A stretch of 64,000 nt of DNA. It comes from Clytia hemisphaerica (taxonomy: Eukaryota; Cnidaria; Hydrozoa; Leptothecata; Clytiidae). The stretch covers positions 868,001-932,000 of the forward strand of contig CACVBU010001138.1 in the NCBI GenBank assembly GCA_902728285.1, written 5' to 3'. The position numbers were made by a program, and so were the translations under genes. The notes under the pieces are model-generated. The model had not been told where the DNA came from. It ran no database searches and saw only the letters and a program-made list of their open reading frames with translations. This document shows, one piece after another, positions 9,036-18,404 of the stretch (within the stretch, counting starts at the first letter, position 1; each line of letters opens with the position of its first letter).

Positions 9036-12000
9036 TCATTTTCGTTGTTTCTTTCTCCTGTGTTGCGACATTGATTTTGAGGTGGTAGAGGACACCACTG
9101 ACAACTCTGACAAATAACCGTCGTCATCTTCCAAATTGTCTACCGTCCGTTTCTTTCCCTTTGTAGCCCAATAAATCGAATCCTCGCCGGTCCTATTGAA
9201 ATATGGTGAATTTTTAGGAAGAGGTTTGGTTACCAAAACCTCCGGTCTGCTCCTTTCCATCCGTTCTAGACGTTTTTCGATTGTGTTTTCTTCCTTATCC
9301 AACTGTTCTTGTCGTTGGTCTTCTTTTGGTTTCTTTCGTGGAGGTGGTGCTATCCCTTGGGTCTTTGTTTTTTTCTTTCTGATGCTCACGGTTTTCACTT
9401 TTCTATTGTTTAAATCTTTCTCTTGGTTGGTGAGTTCGATTTCTTTCCTGGCTCGCTTGTCTACGTCTCTACCTATTTTTGTGGGTAAACTAACACGTTG
9501 TTTTAAGAACTCCACGTCATCACCAACGATGTTTGCTTGGTTCTTACCGACCATGGGAGGTAGGTACTCTCCAGTCTTATTTTTTTTCTTCTTTTGTTTC
9601 TCCTTGAGGGTTTTCAAAGTTTTTTCTTTCATTTGTTTCTTTTTCTTGCTCACTACTTCCTTTTTGTATCGAGACAGTTTTGCACGTATTTTGCTTTCTG
9701 CATCGGCTGTTATTCTGGCTATCGTGTCATCTATTTTTACGCTGGTGTGGTCCAGTGACTTGCTAGCTGAAAATATGTCTTTGATGTTATCGGGGTGCGT
9801 GTCATCATTATCATTGATATTAGCGTGAACGGTATCGACGTGAAGTTCGCTTTGAATTCGATCCTCGACCTCTTCTTGATCGTTGCCACTATTATAGGAA
9901 AGAAGAGTGAGTTCATCCTCGTAAAACCGATCATCTTTATCGGGCAAAAGTCTTATACGGTTTGAAAGTTCATCACTAATCAAGGGTGTTGTTGCTTCGT
10001 TGATGTCAATCTCTTCTGTGACAGTATTCACAACGGTGTTGTCTTGCAAAACACTCGAAACGTTTCCACCAATAGCTGTTATAACTGTGGGTTCTGAAAT
10101 AGTGAGAATGGTCGGTCTTCCCATATCAACACTCACCAAGGATGTAGAATCTGGAGAGTCTGTCGTGAGTATGATTTCACCTGGTGCAGCTAGATCTGGC
10201 TGAGCCAATGAGTTTGGTGCGTTGTAATCGACGGTGCGCGCATCATTTGAAAGCAGAGACTGTGGTGGATTATAATCGACTGTACTGGTACCATCTAAGC
10301 CAACTTGGCTAGCACTGTCAGATGGTCTCACAGAAAAGTTGTAAAGCAAAGTTTCTTGTTCACCCGTGTTGCTCAACACGCTCTCTTGCAAACCTCCAAA
10401 CGTTGAATCGGAAGCGTAAGCCACGTAAGATCTGTTATCAGTTGAACTGTTTGATTGACCGTTTTCCATAGGCACTCCAACTTGGCGAACGTTTATTGAG
10501 AATTCTTCTCTCATGATTTCCCTGATTGAATTCATAAGGTCAACGTTACTCATACCTTGGACTTGCGGATGAGATGCGTCTACATCAATAGTGGTTTTGT
10601 CGCTATTCGGTTCTATTTTTACCTCTATCGGTTGGGTTGCGTTGGCTTCGGCTATTCCCATAGTTTGAGAGCCTGCGTTTCTGATCGTTATTCCAACTTC
10701 TCGCATAGACATTCCCTTTTCATCGACTCTTTTGTCACGATTTCCTTCTGTCATCATGGGTTGATTTACCATTGTAACTTCATCAGCTTCGGTGATTTCC
10801 GTTTGTATTCCTTCTAAAAACAGGTCTCTGCCCTCCTCGTACCCTCCAGCAGAATTTATTCGAGCAAAAAGATCCTCTCTTGACATCACACTTGTTGAAC
10901 CCAAATCGAAACCATCCACTTGCTCTTGCAACCACAGCTCGTATGATCTCATTATTTCTCCAACGTGTTCACTGTACCGCTTGAAATGATATTGGAACTT
11001 AGCCTCGTGCGAGTCACGATTCCCGATCTCGTCTGCAATGTAAGCGAGTGGATCAAAAGCCATTATGAGTTCTCTCAATACGTCTTGAAGTTTGATCATT
11101 GGTGTGAAACCGTCAAGGTTGCTCATGAAGCTGGCAGTATTGGACATTTGTGAGTTGTTCTGCATAAGTGCACGCTGAACGATTAACATCACCAGTCCGA
11201 CGTAATGCTCCACCACAATGAAACACGCCTGTCTGGCTAAATTTTGTTTTCGCCAGCCTCGTCTGTATAACGGTTTCAGGTGTTTCACGAACATCTGATG
11301 AATCGGATCGGCCATCAACACAGAAAAAAAATTTGAAAGGTTTCTCTTGTAAGAACCACTGATAGGTGGAATTACTTCATGTTCAACAAACAAATTGACT
11401 AGCACGTCCATCAACTTGGTAGGTTCGAGTTTGCTCCACTGTGGACCTCCAGAACTGGTTGTGGATGCAGAAAAGTTGTGATCACGGTAAGAGTACATTA
11501 ACCGTTTTATCGTGTCTCCGTTGGGTGGTAAGTCTGCCTCAGCCATATCTTTGAAGTGCTCGGCATCCCGGGAATGGAACATCATGTTCCAATTTTCAAA
11601 ATTGGAATCAAAATCCGATGTGGCCGGATTTCCGAACATATTGTTCAAAATAGGGATTACCACTCGACGGTAGGACAAAGAGCGAGCATTGTTCATTCTC
11701 TGTTCACTCTCAGTGAATAAGAGGGCAAAAGTTGATTTAGCCAACAACCTTTCCACGGTTGCGTTCACGTTAGCCATGAAGTTTATAATAACGGCATTAA
11801 ATCTCCTATGCAAGTCAGACTCCAAAAGGTTGAAAAACTTGAGAGACTGATCAACAGACGTGTTACCGCTGACAAATAATTGAAGGAGGTAATTTTCGAG
11901 CATGAGAAAAAAATGTTTGGTTTTCATTTGAGGATCTAAACTTTGATAACGGATCACGGTCGACTGCCTGAAACGAGTTTCGCTTCGGAAAACAATCATG

Positions 12001-15000
12001 TCGTCAGGATCTGCTATTTGGTTTTCCCTCAATACATAGTACAGGAATTCTTTAAAGACACGGATTCTAGGGGTCTCTTCGTTGGCAGTTGCTCGGAATT
12101 GAGATTCCGTCACAGCTTCCATTTTAAAGTTGAACACGTTTCTGCTGACTTCAATGAGATTACATAAAAATTTCCCACCTTGTAGGAGTGAAAAATATCC
12201 GTACTCTGGATTTGCAATAGTCTCTATGTTTATCACTTCCAGTTGACGGGAAGGATCGTTAAAATCAGCAAAATAACTACTCTGCCTACTCAACAAGATA
12301 GATATAGCCTGTGTGAGTATGTGACAGATCTTCACGACTTCTTTGTTCTGAAGCATTGTTTGATCAATACGACCTGTTTGCAAGGCATCTCTCATCATCA
12401 TTTTAACAATGTACATAGCACGGTCTTTGACAGTTTGAAGTTCTGCCATTCTACGCGCGTAAGACGTCTCCTTATGATCCTCTAAAATGACGTTCACATC
12501 GTTAACTGCAGTGTCGGCGATTATGCTTTGTTCGCTTGTGTTAGTCAAATTCTCATCAACCTCCATGGAAATCATTTTTGCAGGTGTTTCTACATCCAAG
12601 TCTTGAGTTTGTTCATCAGGCAGACCACCAAACAAAGGTTTTGCACCGATTATGCGTTGACTATTATCTGTGGGCAAAAGTGAAAGAGGTGGCATGTTGA
12701 TGTTAGGACGTCTCTCACCTGGTAAAAAATTGAGTTTGTTAGAGTCGGATAAAATATTCTTTGAGGACTCCCCGTCGGCATTTATTCTATCATCGTGTAA
12801 TTCTTGGAACTGATTTTCGCTTTCAACACCAACCAAGCGATAATAGTCTTTTGTGGTAAAATCTTTGAAAGTCATAGTGCCGTTAGTATTTCCCAACAAG
12901 CCTCCCATTGTGCTCTCTTCGTTCGACCGGATCTCGTTAATTGCGCTTTCCACAGACTTCACAACAGATGGTTTTCCGTTTTCGTCTGTTGTTTTAAAAC
13001 AAGCATCATCAATTTGTTGCTCGTCCAGCACAACTTCTCTTCTGAATCGAATTTCTGGTCCAGTAACGGAAAAGCCCCCAGTCTCGATTTTGTCATAGCG
13101 GTGAGCGTCTTTGACGGGTATAAGGTTTGGATTGTAATTATTCTTTAACCGACTAGAAAGTTCAATTTCCTCTTCTCGTCTCTTAGTCTCTTTTGCTAAT
13201 TCACGAGGATCTTCTTTTACCACGTGGCGTAAGAATTGATTTAGAGCAATTGCGTTCTCATCTTGCATAGGGGTAGAACCGATGAATTGGTTTAAACGTT
13301 CGTCAAACCTTTCGACAAACTCACGAGTGCTCTCCTTCAGCTCTTCAGTATCCCCACCTGTAGCGACAGCACCACTCCCATCGTCGTTGTTCCCAGGTCT
13401 ACTAGAAGAAGTCATAATTTCATCTTCATCATCATCATCATCATCATCAATTAAAATGCTCCTGTATGGATCGTTTGGTTGGCCGGGAGCCGTGGATATT
13501 ATTTCTCTAGCGGGAACTTGAGATTGGACTATGGGTAGTGGTTGTTTAAACCTACCAGATAAGTTGTTGAGAGCATCCAAAGCCTTGTCTTTGGCGAAAA
13601 CTTCAGACATGAAGTTTGTGGGTTTACCCAAAAGTTTTCTCAAACGTCTCTCGCGGTAGATTTCGATCTTGTCTTTGGCACTAGCTGTGGAATTTGATGG
13701 ATCTACACCGTTAAGAGAATCGGAGTTTTCAAGGGTATTGGTGATCTCACTGATTTTCAAGTCCAAAGGCATGGAGTTGAACTCGTCCCGATTCACGGTC
13801 ATATTTTCTAGAAAATCATTGATTTGACCATCATCATAGCCTTCCGAGTCCATCATTGCTAAAATCTCTTTCATGGCTCCGACTCTTATTTCCATACCAC
13901 CTTGATAAGAAGGTGGTTGAGATGAAAAGTCACTTTGTTGTTCCTCGATATTTTGGTCTCCTTCGTCTCCTTCACCCTCGACATCAAATTCTTGCTGTGA
14001 TCCACTCAGCGTCAAAGGTGTACCTCCCCCGAAACCATCCTCGTCTGGATCATTGTCACCGTTAACATAAGTAGCCGTGTACTGATCCCAATCCAAGTCA
14101 TCAGTGTCTTTAGGTCTTTTGGGTCTAGAAGAGAAAAGTTCACCCAAACAAGGCCCTCCGAAGCAACTTGTTGTTTCCTTACCATTTTCATTGGTCGACT
14201 GTAGAGCTTTCAGCGGTTCCAAGAAATTACCGTGTTGGTCAACGTTAAAACCGTCCGTTCGTTTTCTTTCCTTGGCATCAATAAATTCAGTGAGCTTGTT
14301 TCTCACTTGCCGGTCGTTCCTTAAAATTGATTTGTTTGTACCTGCCCTTAACGCGTCAACACTGCTAGTAATCATGGTGTTTTTGGACGAGTCGTTCATC
14401 TGACGTTGCATGAACGTGGAGTCAACGTTGTCGTAACCGTACTGGTATTGACCACTTAAAGGGTCCAAAATCATCGCCCTATTTTTGTAGGCGTCCTTTT
14501 CGAACTTTTGACGGGGTGTTTCTATGACGACTGTTTGACCAACTTGTGGAGCATTGCCCTGGTCGTTGTCGTCCATTTTCCCGGTAAAAGTCATGTATCT
14601 TCTCATTTCTTTTTGCACGGATTTTTTCATTGCTTTCTTGGCGCGTCCATCTCCTTTAGAATCACTGTCGTCATCATCATCATCATCATCTACACCCTTA
14701 TCACCATCCATTTTCTCTTTAGTTTTCTTATCGACATCTGGAGAGCCTTGCAGTGGGTCTTTCTTACCAAAAATGTGTTCGCGGAAACTCTCATGTTTTT
14801 TTGTTAATAATTCTTCATAAGCCTTCGTTTTGTCTTGTTCGGCTTGCAAGAGCTCATTTTCCAGTTGGTTGTGCGAGTAGATTTTGTTGGCTGAAAGATC
14901 GTACTCACGTCTAAATTTGTTAAAATAGGCATCTTGGTAATTTTTACCACCGTATTGGTTAAGTGTTTGTAAAGCATGCTCTTCCCCGACACATCTTAAA

Positions 15001-15200
15001 ATTTGGGTGTTAGTGGACGGATAGCCGAAACCGTACTCTTGAAATTTAGACCAAATATACTGTGACAATTCGTAATTTTTTACGCCGTCAAAGTCCTTAG
15101 TTACCCGCCTGTAGGTCTCTTCGTGAGATTTTGAAACTTCTCTTTTGAGACGCGCCAACAATTCCCGCTCAGAGTTGTACTTTTTTCTATTGTGAAACAT
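9036..15200 (-). CDS. Giant viral protein, 2054 aa, unknown function
   Basis: This unbroken 2054-codon frame starts at the ATG at 15200. The N-terminal third is polar with aspartate runs near residues 170-180 and 590-600. The middle (about residues 960-1430) looks globular and helical, with many hydrophobic segments. The last 300 residues are low-complexity and highly charged, with SKKKKQMKEKTLK-type lysine runs and a proline-rich PPPRKKPKE patch. Flexible acidic N-terminus, helical core and basic tail suggest a virion or DNA-packaging scaffold, but no known domain was recognised. It lies between the 528-aa gene and the integrase on the same strand. A frame this long without a stop shows the element has been under selection recently. 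A possible TATA box lies about 90 bases upstream. Confidence 0.85.
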   Translation of the reverse strand: MFHNRKKYNSERELLARLKREVSKSHEETYRRVTKDFDGVKNYELSQYIWSKFQEYGFGYPSTNTQILRCVGEEHALQTLNQYGGKNYQDAYFNKFRREYDLSANKIYSHNQLENELLQAEQDKTKAYEELLTKKHESFREHIFGKKDPLQGSPDVDKKTKEKMDGDKGVDDDDDDDDSDSKGDGRAKKAMKKSVQKEMRRYMTFTGKMDDNDQGNAPQVGQTVVIETPRQKFEKDAYKNRAMILDPLSGQYQYGYDNVDSTFMQRQMNDSSKNTMITSSVDALRAGTNKSILRNDRQVRNKLTEFIDAKERKRTDGFNVDQHGNFLEPLKALQSTNENGKETTSCFGGPCLGELFSSRPKRPKDTDDLDWDQYTATYVNGDNDPDEDGFGGGTPLTLSGSQQEFDVEGEGDEGDQNIEEQQSDFSSQPPSYQGGMEIRVGAMKEILAMMDSEGYDDGQINDFLENMTVNRDEFNSMPLDLKISEITNTLENSDSLNGVDPSNSTASAKDKIEIYRERRLRKLLGKPTNFMSEVFAKDKALDALNNLSGRFKQPLPIVQSQVPAREIISTAPGQPNDPYRSILIDDDDDDDEDEIMTSSSRPGNNDDGSGAVATGGDTEELKESTREFVERFDERLNQFIGSTPMQDENAIALNQFLRHVVKEDPRELAKETKRREEEIELSSRLKNNYNPNLIPVKDAHRYDKIETGGFSVTGPEIRFRREVVLDEQQIDDACFKTTDENGKPSVVKSVESAINEIRSNEESTMGGLLGNTNGTMTFKDFTTKDYYRLVGVESENQFQELHDDRINADGESSKNILSDSNKLNFLPGERRPNINMPPLSLLPTDNSQRIIGAKPLFGGLPDEQTQDLDVETPAKMISMEVDENLTNTSEQSIIADTAVNDVNVILEDHKETSYARRMAELQTVKDRAMYIVKMMMRDALQTGRIDQTMLQNKEVVKICHILTQAISILLSRQSSYFADFNDPSRQLEVINIETIANPEYGYFSLLQGGKFLCNLIEVSRNVFNFKMEAVTESQFRATANEETPRIRVFKEFLYYVLRENQIADPDDMIVFRSETRFRQSTVIRYQSLDPQMKTKHFFLMLENYLLQLFVSGNTSVDQSLKFFNLLESDLHRRFNAVIINFMANVNATVERLLAKSTFALLFTESEQRMNNARSLSYRRVVIPILNNMFGNPATSDFDSNFENWNMMFHSRDAEHFKDMAEADLPPNGDTIKRLMYSYRDHNFSASTTSSGGPQWSKLEPTKLMDVLVNLFVEHEVIPPISGSYKRNLSNFFSVLMADPIHQMFVKHLKPLYRRGWRKQNLARQACFIVVEHYVGLVMLIVQRALMQNNSQMSNTASFMSNLDGFTPMIKLQDVLRELIMAFDPLAYIADEIGNRDSHEAKFQYHFKRYSEHVGEIMRSYELWLQEQVDGFDLGSTSVMSREDLFARINSAGGYEEGRDLFLEGIQTEITEADEVTMVNQPMMTEGNRDKRVDEKGMSMREVGITIRNAGSQTMGIAEANATQPIEVKIEPNSDKTTIDVDASHPQVQGMSNVDLMNSIREIMREEFSINVRQVGVPMENGQSNSSTDNRSYVAYASDSTFGGLQESVLSNTGEQETLLYNFSVRPSDSASQVGLDGTSTVDYNPPQSLLSNDARTVDYNAPNSLAQPDLAAPGEIILTTDSPDSTSLVSVDMGRPTILTISEPTVITAIGGNVSSVLQDNTVVNTVTEEIDINEATTPLISDELSNRIRLLPDKDDRFYEDELTLLSYNSGNDQEEVEDRIQSELHVDTVHANINDNDDTHPDNIKDIFSASKSLDHTSVKIDDTIARITADAESKIRAKLSRYKKEVVSKKKKQMKEKTLKTLKEKQKKKKNKTGEYLPPMVGKNQANIVGDDVEFLKQRVSLPTKIGRDVDKRARKEIELTNQEKDLNNRKVKTVSIRKKKTKTQGIAPPPRKKPKEDQRQEQLDKEENTIEKRLERMERSRPEVLVTKPLPKNSPYFNRTGEDSIYWATKGKKRTVDNLEDDDGYLSELSVVSSTTSKSMSQHRRKKQRK

Positions 15201-15291
15201 TTTTTTATGTGTCTGCCGTTCAGCTTGAACTTCAATAAAAATTTACCTGGAGTCTCGAAAGAAGATAATATTTATTTAACTATTTCATTGA

Positions 15292-15303
15292 GTATATATA
15301 TTT
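15292..15303 (-). promoter_or_regulatory. Possible TATA box upstream of the 2054-aa gene
   Basis: A TATATATA run on the minus strand lies roughly 90-100 bases before the ATG of the giant gene, in the 179-bp gap after the 528-aa gene. The region is AT-rich, so chance occurrence is quite likely. Confidence 0.25.
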
Positions 15304-15379
15304 TTTAAACAATAGGGAAAATACTAAAAATCACAAAAAAAAAAACTATGTACAAGTAAAATATACATTGTCCGATGCT

Positions 15380-16966
15380 TTAATTTTCGCTTTCACTGTC
15401 ACTGCTATCGTTTTCACTACTGCACTCATACCCACTACCTTCGTCTTCGGACTCTTTGTTCACTTTGTAGGGAACGATTTTACTGGCAGGTAAAATTAAC
15501 GAGCCTTTAGTGTTTTGAGACAACGCAGTCTTTCTAGGGTCTTCCAGTTTATATTTCTTATGTGCCTCATCACTATCGTCGTCTGAATTTTGTTTTCTCT
15601 TGAGGTTTTGAGGTTGACTTTGGTTTTGGCTTTGCTGTTGTTGTTTGCGATGTTGGAGCATTCTCGTGATACAAGCACTCAAATCAGACATGTATGAGAT
15701 ATTTTCGTTAAGTTTTGTTCTAGCAGCCCTGTTTGTGATTATGGAGCCGGCATTTTCAGTCATCTCTTGGACACGGTCAACCATCTTTTTGTAATTGTTG
15801 GTTGCATCATTTGAACACTGGTTCTGTTCGAGCTTTTTGAACATCATCACAATATTTGAACGGTTTTCCTTTAAAACTTTGACACACTTCTCCAGATAGT
15901 ACTCCGCAAAAGGTGTGGAACTTTGCTCGGGCGTACTCTTTTCCAGCTGGTTAAACATCCAATCGTTGACGAGAGTGAAAATTGTGGAACTATTCTTGTT
16001 GACGAGAAGTTCGTGTTTGCAAGGGATCTTTTTCTTTGACGTGGGTGAGGCGGATTTACGGAGTTTCCTTTCTGCCTCGAAAATAGAACTGCATACGGCG
16101 TAGAGTAACTTTTGAGGAATGATATTGTGAATCAATACGAAAGCATTGCTAATCTCCAAGGCTCCCAGCTCGATAAGGGCCGGGTTGAAAGGGTAAAATG
16201 TCTCCAAGATCATTATGATAATGTAGACTAGCGAACCTCTCTGAATCTCTTCAATCGGGTTGTTGGTAGTACAAAAATTACGAGCAGCTTGCTTCATTCT
16301 GGATTTTTGGCTTTTTCCTGACATGATTCCCATCCTAGTACGTTGCTCGTCGTTCAAAGAGTCAGAGGGTAGTTTGGTCCACTGGTCACGATACTTGGTT
16401 GCGTCGCTTAAAGGCTGTAAAATTCTCTGAACTTTTTTCTCACCGTTGACGTCCATGCACACGTTCTCGTATTTTCTCATGTTGGAAACCAATGAAATGG
16501 TTGCGGCAAAACTCCTCTTATTCTTGCTCTGCTCGTTCTTTTTGAGTGCCGCAGCCGCTGTCGCAGCAGCTGTTTTCGATGATTTCTTTTTTAAAGATTC
16601 CATTTCAGCTGTCATTTTTCGGTCCAAAACTATTTGTTCTTGACGATGTTTGACCTTGTTTTGGGCTTCGATGTACTGTTTATAGAGTTGTTCGTTACTT
16701 ATAATAGTTTTTTCCGTCACGTTGCTCATGTCAGTCAAAGTCTGAGGAACTTGATAGTTGTTCTTTGTTGTGTTTTGCGGTTGGAGCAGAAACTGCGATG
16801 GATTGGGACTTTCGCCTACTGTGGTTGATATCATTTGAGAATGAAAATTGTTCTTCCTTTGCGAAGTTTTTGCTTCTTCGTCTCCGTTTTGGAAAGTTTG
16901 TTGTTTTCCCTCTACGATCGTGTCGAGAAAAGGAAACGATTGAAACGTCGTTTTCTCTTCTTCCAT
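15380..16966 (-). CDS. Viral protein, 528 aa, unknown function
   Basis: This ORF starts at ATG 16966 inside the end of the packaging ATPase gene, in another frame, so the first 79 codons overlap it. The product has a polar N-terminus, a Lys/Ala-rich helix near residues 130-150 (TAAATAAAALKK), a likely helical globular part from about 220 to 400 with a hydrophobic segment (SLVYIIIMILETF), a Gln-rich stretch (HRKQQQQSQNQ), and an acidic Ser/Asp/Glu C-terminus. I recognise no family. Its position between ATPase and giant protein suggests a virion assembly or DNA-packaging role, as inference only. The hydrophobic segment may be a buried helix, since no signal peptide is present. Confidence 0.75.
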   Translation of the reverse strand: MEEEKTTFQSFPFLDTIVEGKQQTFQNGDEEAKTSQRKNNFHSQMISTTVGESPNPSQFLLQPQNTTKNNYQVPQTLTDMSNVTEKTIISNEQLYKQYIEAQNKVKHRQEQIVLDRKMTAEMESLKKKSSKTAAATAAAALKKNEQSKNKRSFAATISLVSNMRKYENVCMDVNGEKKVQRILQPLSDATKYRDQWTKLPSDSLNDEQRTRMGIMSGKSQKSRMKQAARNFCTTNNPIEEIQRGSLVYIIIMILETFYPFNPALIELGALEISNAFVLIHNIIPQKLLYAVCSSIFEAERKLRKSASPTSKKKIPCKHELLVNKNSSTIFTLVNDWMFNQLEKSTPEQSSTPFAEYYLEKCVKVLKENRSNIVMMFKKLEQNQCSNDATNNYKKMVDRVQEMTENAGSIITNRAARTKLNENISYMSDLSACITRMLQHRKQQQQSQNQSQPQNLKRKQNSDDDSDEAHKKYKLEDPRKTALSQNTKGSLILPASKIVPYKVNKESEDEGSGYECSSENDSSDSESEN

Positions 16967-18263
16967 TTTCGGTTGGTCTTCTGCTTCTTTTTCTATACTT
17001 GTTGCTCTTTGAGGACTGTCTACTACTAAAATGAAGTTCTGGCAGTTCTCTTCTTTTTTTATATCTAGATTTGGATTTACTCAGGGGGTAAATATCCTCG
17101 TTTTCACTTGGAATATCGGTTGAATCACCACTGTCGCACTCGTCCTTGATTACACCCCTGTTATGATTTTTGAATGAATCTCTTTGTTTTGAAAAACTGG
17201 TTTCAAAACTAGTTTTACCTGTTTTCCCTCTACCTTCACCTAATTCTATAACCTCCCCACCATTTTCGGGGTTTTCCATTTCTTCTTGCAAATGGTCTTC
17301 ACCTTGTCCTTCTTTCATGTATCTGGTTTGTTCTCTTTCCGACATCACTCGCATCATGGCATTCATTCGGTTTTCAAAAGTCAATTTTTCCGTTCGTTTT
17401 GCGAACAAAATTTTCACCTGAGCACAACCTTCCTCTTTGAAACAGACCTGTCGGTGGGGATTGGCAATCGCGGTTCTGACGTGGGAAACATTTTTGGGTG
17501 CTCTTTTAGGCATTTCTATATACAAGTAAGACGTGTCATCGGGGTCGAAACCCAGCACAGAGTCATTCATTAACACCAATTTTGTGTAAATGTATTGGAG
17601 GGACGATCGAAATAATTGGCCTTTCGTTCTCGACTTGGAAGAGTGTAAACTCAAGTCGTCCAAAAAACTATTCAGTGTCACTTTATTTTGTGACAATTTA
17701 AACAACACGACCCACATGAGATTCTCCTTCACCAAATCGTGCATGTTCACATTTTTAAAGGACTGTGTAACGAAAAGCATCTCTACACCAGAATGTCTAA
17801 TGAAAGCGAATTTTGCTGCCACGTCCACAGATTTTACAACCTGTTTGTGCAAATCGTCTATAACAATTTTAACGTTTGCAAAAGCCATGCCCGGTCTGAG
17901 GTCTATGTCATCACATGAAGGTACGCCGAGTCTTTTGTATTCTGTGTTTCTGTGACGAATTAGAGCATCTTCTATCTCGTTTATTTTGGCCAGTAATTCT
18001 TCCTCGGTACGTATTTGGTACGAGTATATCAAAGTTTCCCACATGTCTTTCATGTCAGCCACGAATTTATCAGACTTTTTAGTGGACTTCCCGTTCAAAA
18101 ATACTATTGTACGACAGTGGGAAAAGCGACCATTAAGACACAAGTCGTCAACGAGATGTGATTTACCACATGAAGTTGTGCCGTAAATGGCTCCATGACC
18201 CGTCAAGTTTGGGTTGTACTCGTGCCCTTCAAACTTTTCGTATCGACTCACAAACTCAACCAT
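16731..18263 (-). CDS. A32/FtsK-HerA-like genome packaging ATPase
   Basis: The 510-residue product carries Walker A GTTSCGKS at residues 28-35, Walker B KIVIDDL at 132-138, and a downstream FVTQSFKN segment at 164-171 matching the conserved Gln after strand 4 in A32-like ATPases. This family pumps the genome into capsids in adenovirus-like and Polinton-like viruses. I start at ATG 18263 because the 13 codons further upstream lack an ATG. The ATPase domain takes roughly the first 270 residues, close to the full length of most Polinton ATPases. The remaining 240 are low-complexity and charged (GRGKTGKTSF, RYKKRRELPE, NRRENDV-type patches), a long disordered tail. The last 236 bp overlap the 528-aa gene in another frame. 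Confidence 0.88.
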   Translation of the reverse strand: MVEFVSRYEKFEGHEYNPNLTGHGAIYGTTSCGKSHLVDDLCLNGRFSHCRTIVFLNGKSTKKSDKFVADMKDMWETLIYSYQIRTEEELLAKINEIEDALIRHRNTEYKRLGVPSCDDIDLRPGMAFANVKIVIDDLHKQVVKSVDVAAKFAFIRHSGVEMLFVTQSFKNVNMHDLVKENLMWVVLFKLSQNKVTLNSFLDDLSLHSSKSRTKGQLFRSSLQYIYTKLVLMNDSVLGFDPDDTSYLYIEMPKRAPKNVSHVRTAIANPHRQVCFKEEGCAQVKILFAKRTEKLTFENRMNAMMRVMSEREQTRYMKEGQGEDHLQEEMENPENGGEVIELGEGRGKTGKTSFETSFSKQRDSFKNHNRGVIKDECDSGDSTDIPSENEDIYPLSKSKSRYKKRRELPELHFSSRQSSKSNKYRKRSRRPTENGRRENDVSIVSFSRHDRRGKTTNFPKRRRRSKNFAKEEQFSFSNDINHSRRKSQSIAVSAPTAKHNKEQLSSSSDFD

Positions 18264-18396
18264 TTCACACAGGGAAGCTCGAACGAATGAACATAAATTC
18301 AAATCAAAAAGGTATATTTATGAAAAAAAAATGTATTAAAATAAGCTTGATACAAAATATACAAAGAAAATTTAAAATTTATGAAACGCGAAAGTG

Positions 18397-18404
18397 TTTA
18401 TTTA
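18397..18404 (-). terminator. Poly(A) signal overlapping the polymerase stop
   Basis: Read on the minus strand, the polymerase stop TAA merges with AATAAA as TAAATAAA, the same arrangement as at the integrase gene end. Confidence 0.5.

Noticed and set aside
9196..9828. 210-codon plus-strand ORF
   Set aside because: It is the antisense shadow of the Lys/Glu-rich tail of the 2054-aa gene, giving a Phe/Leu/Ser-rich translation typical of such shadows.
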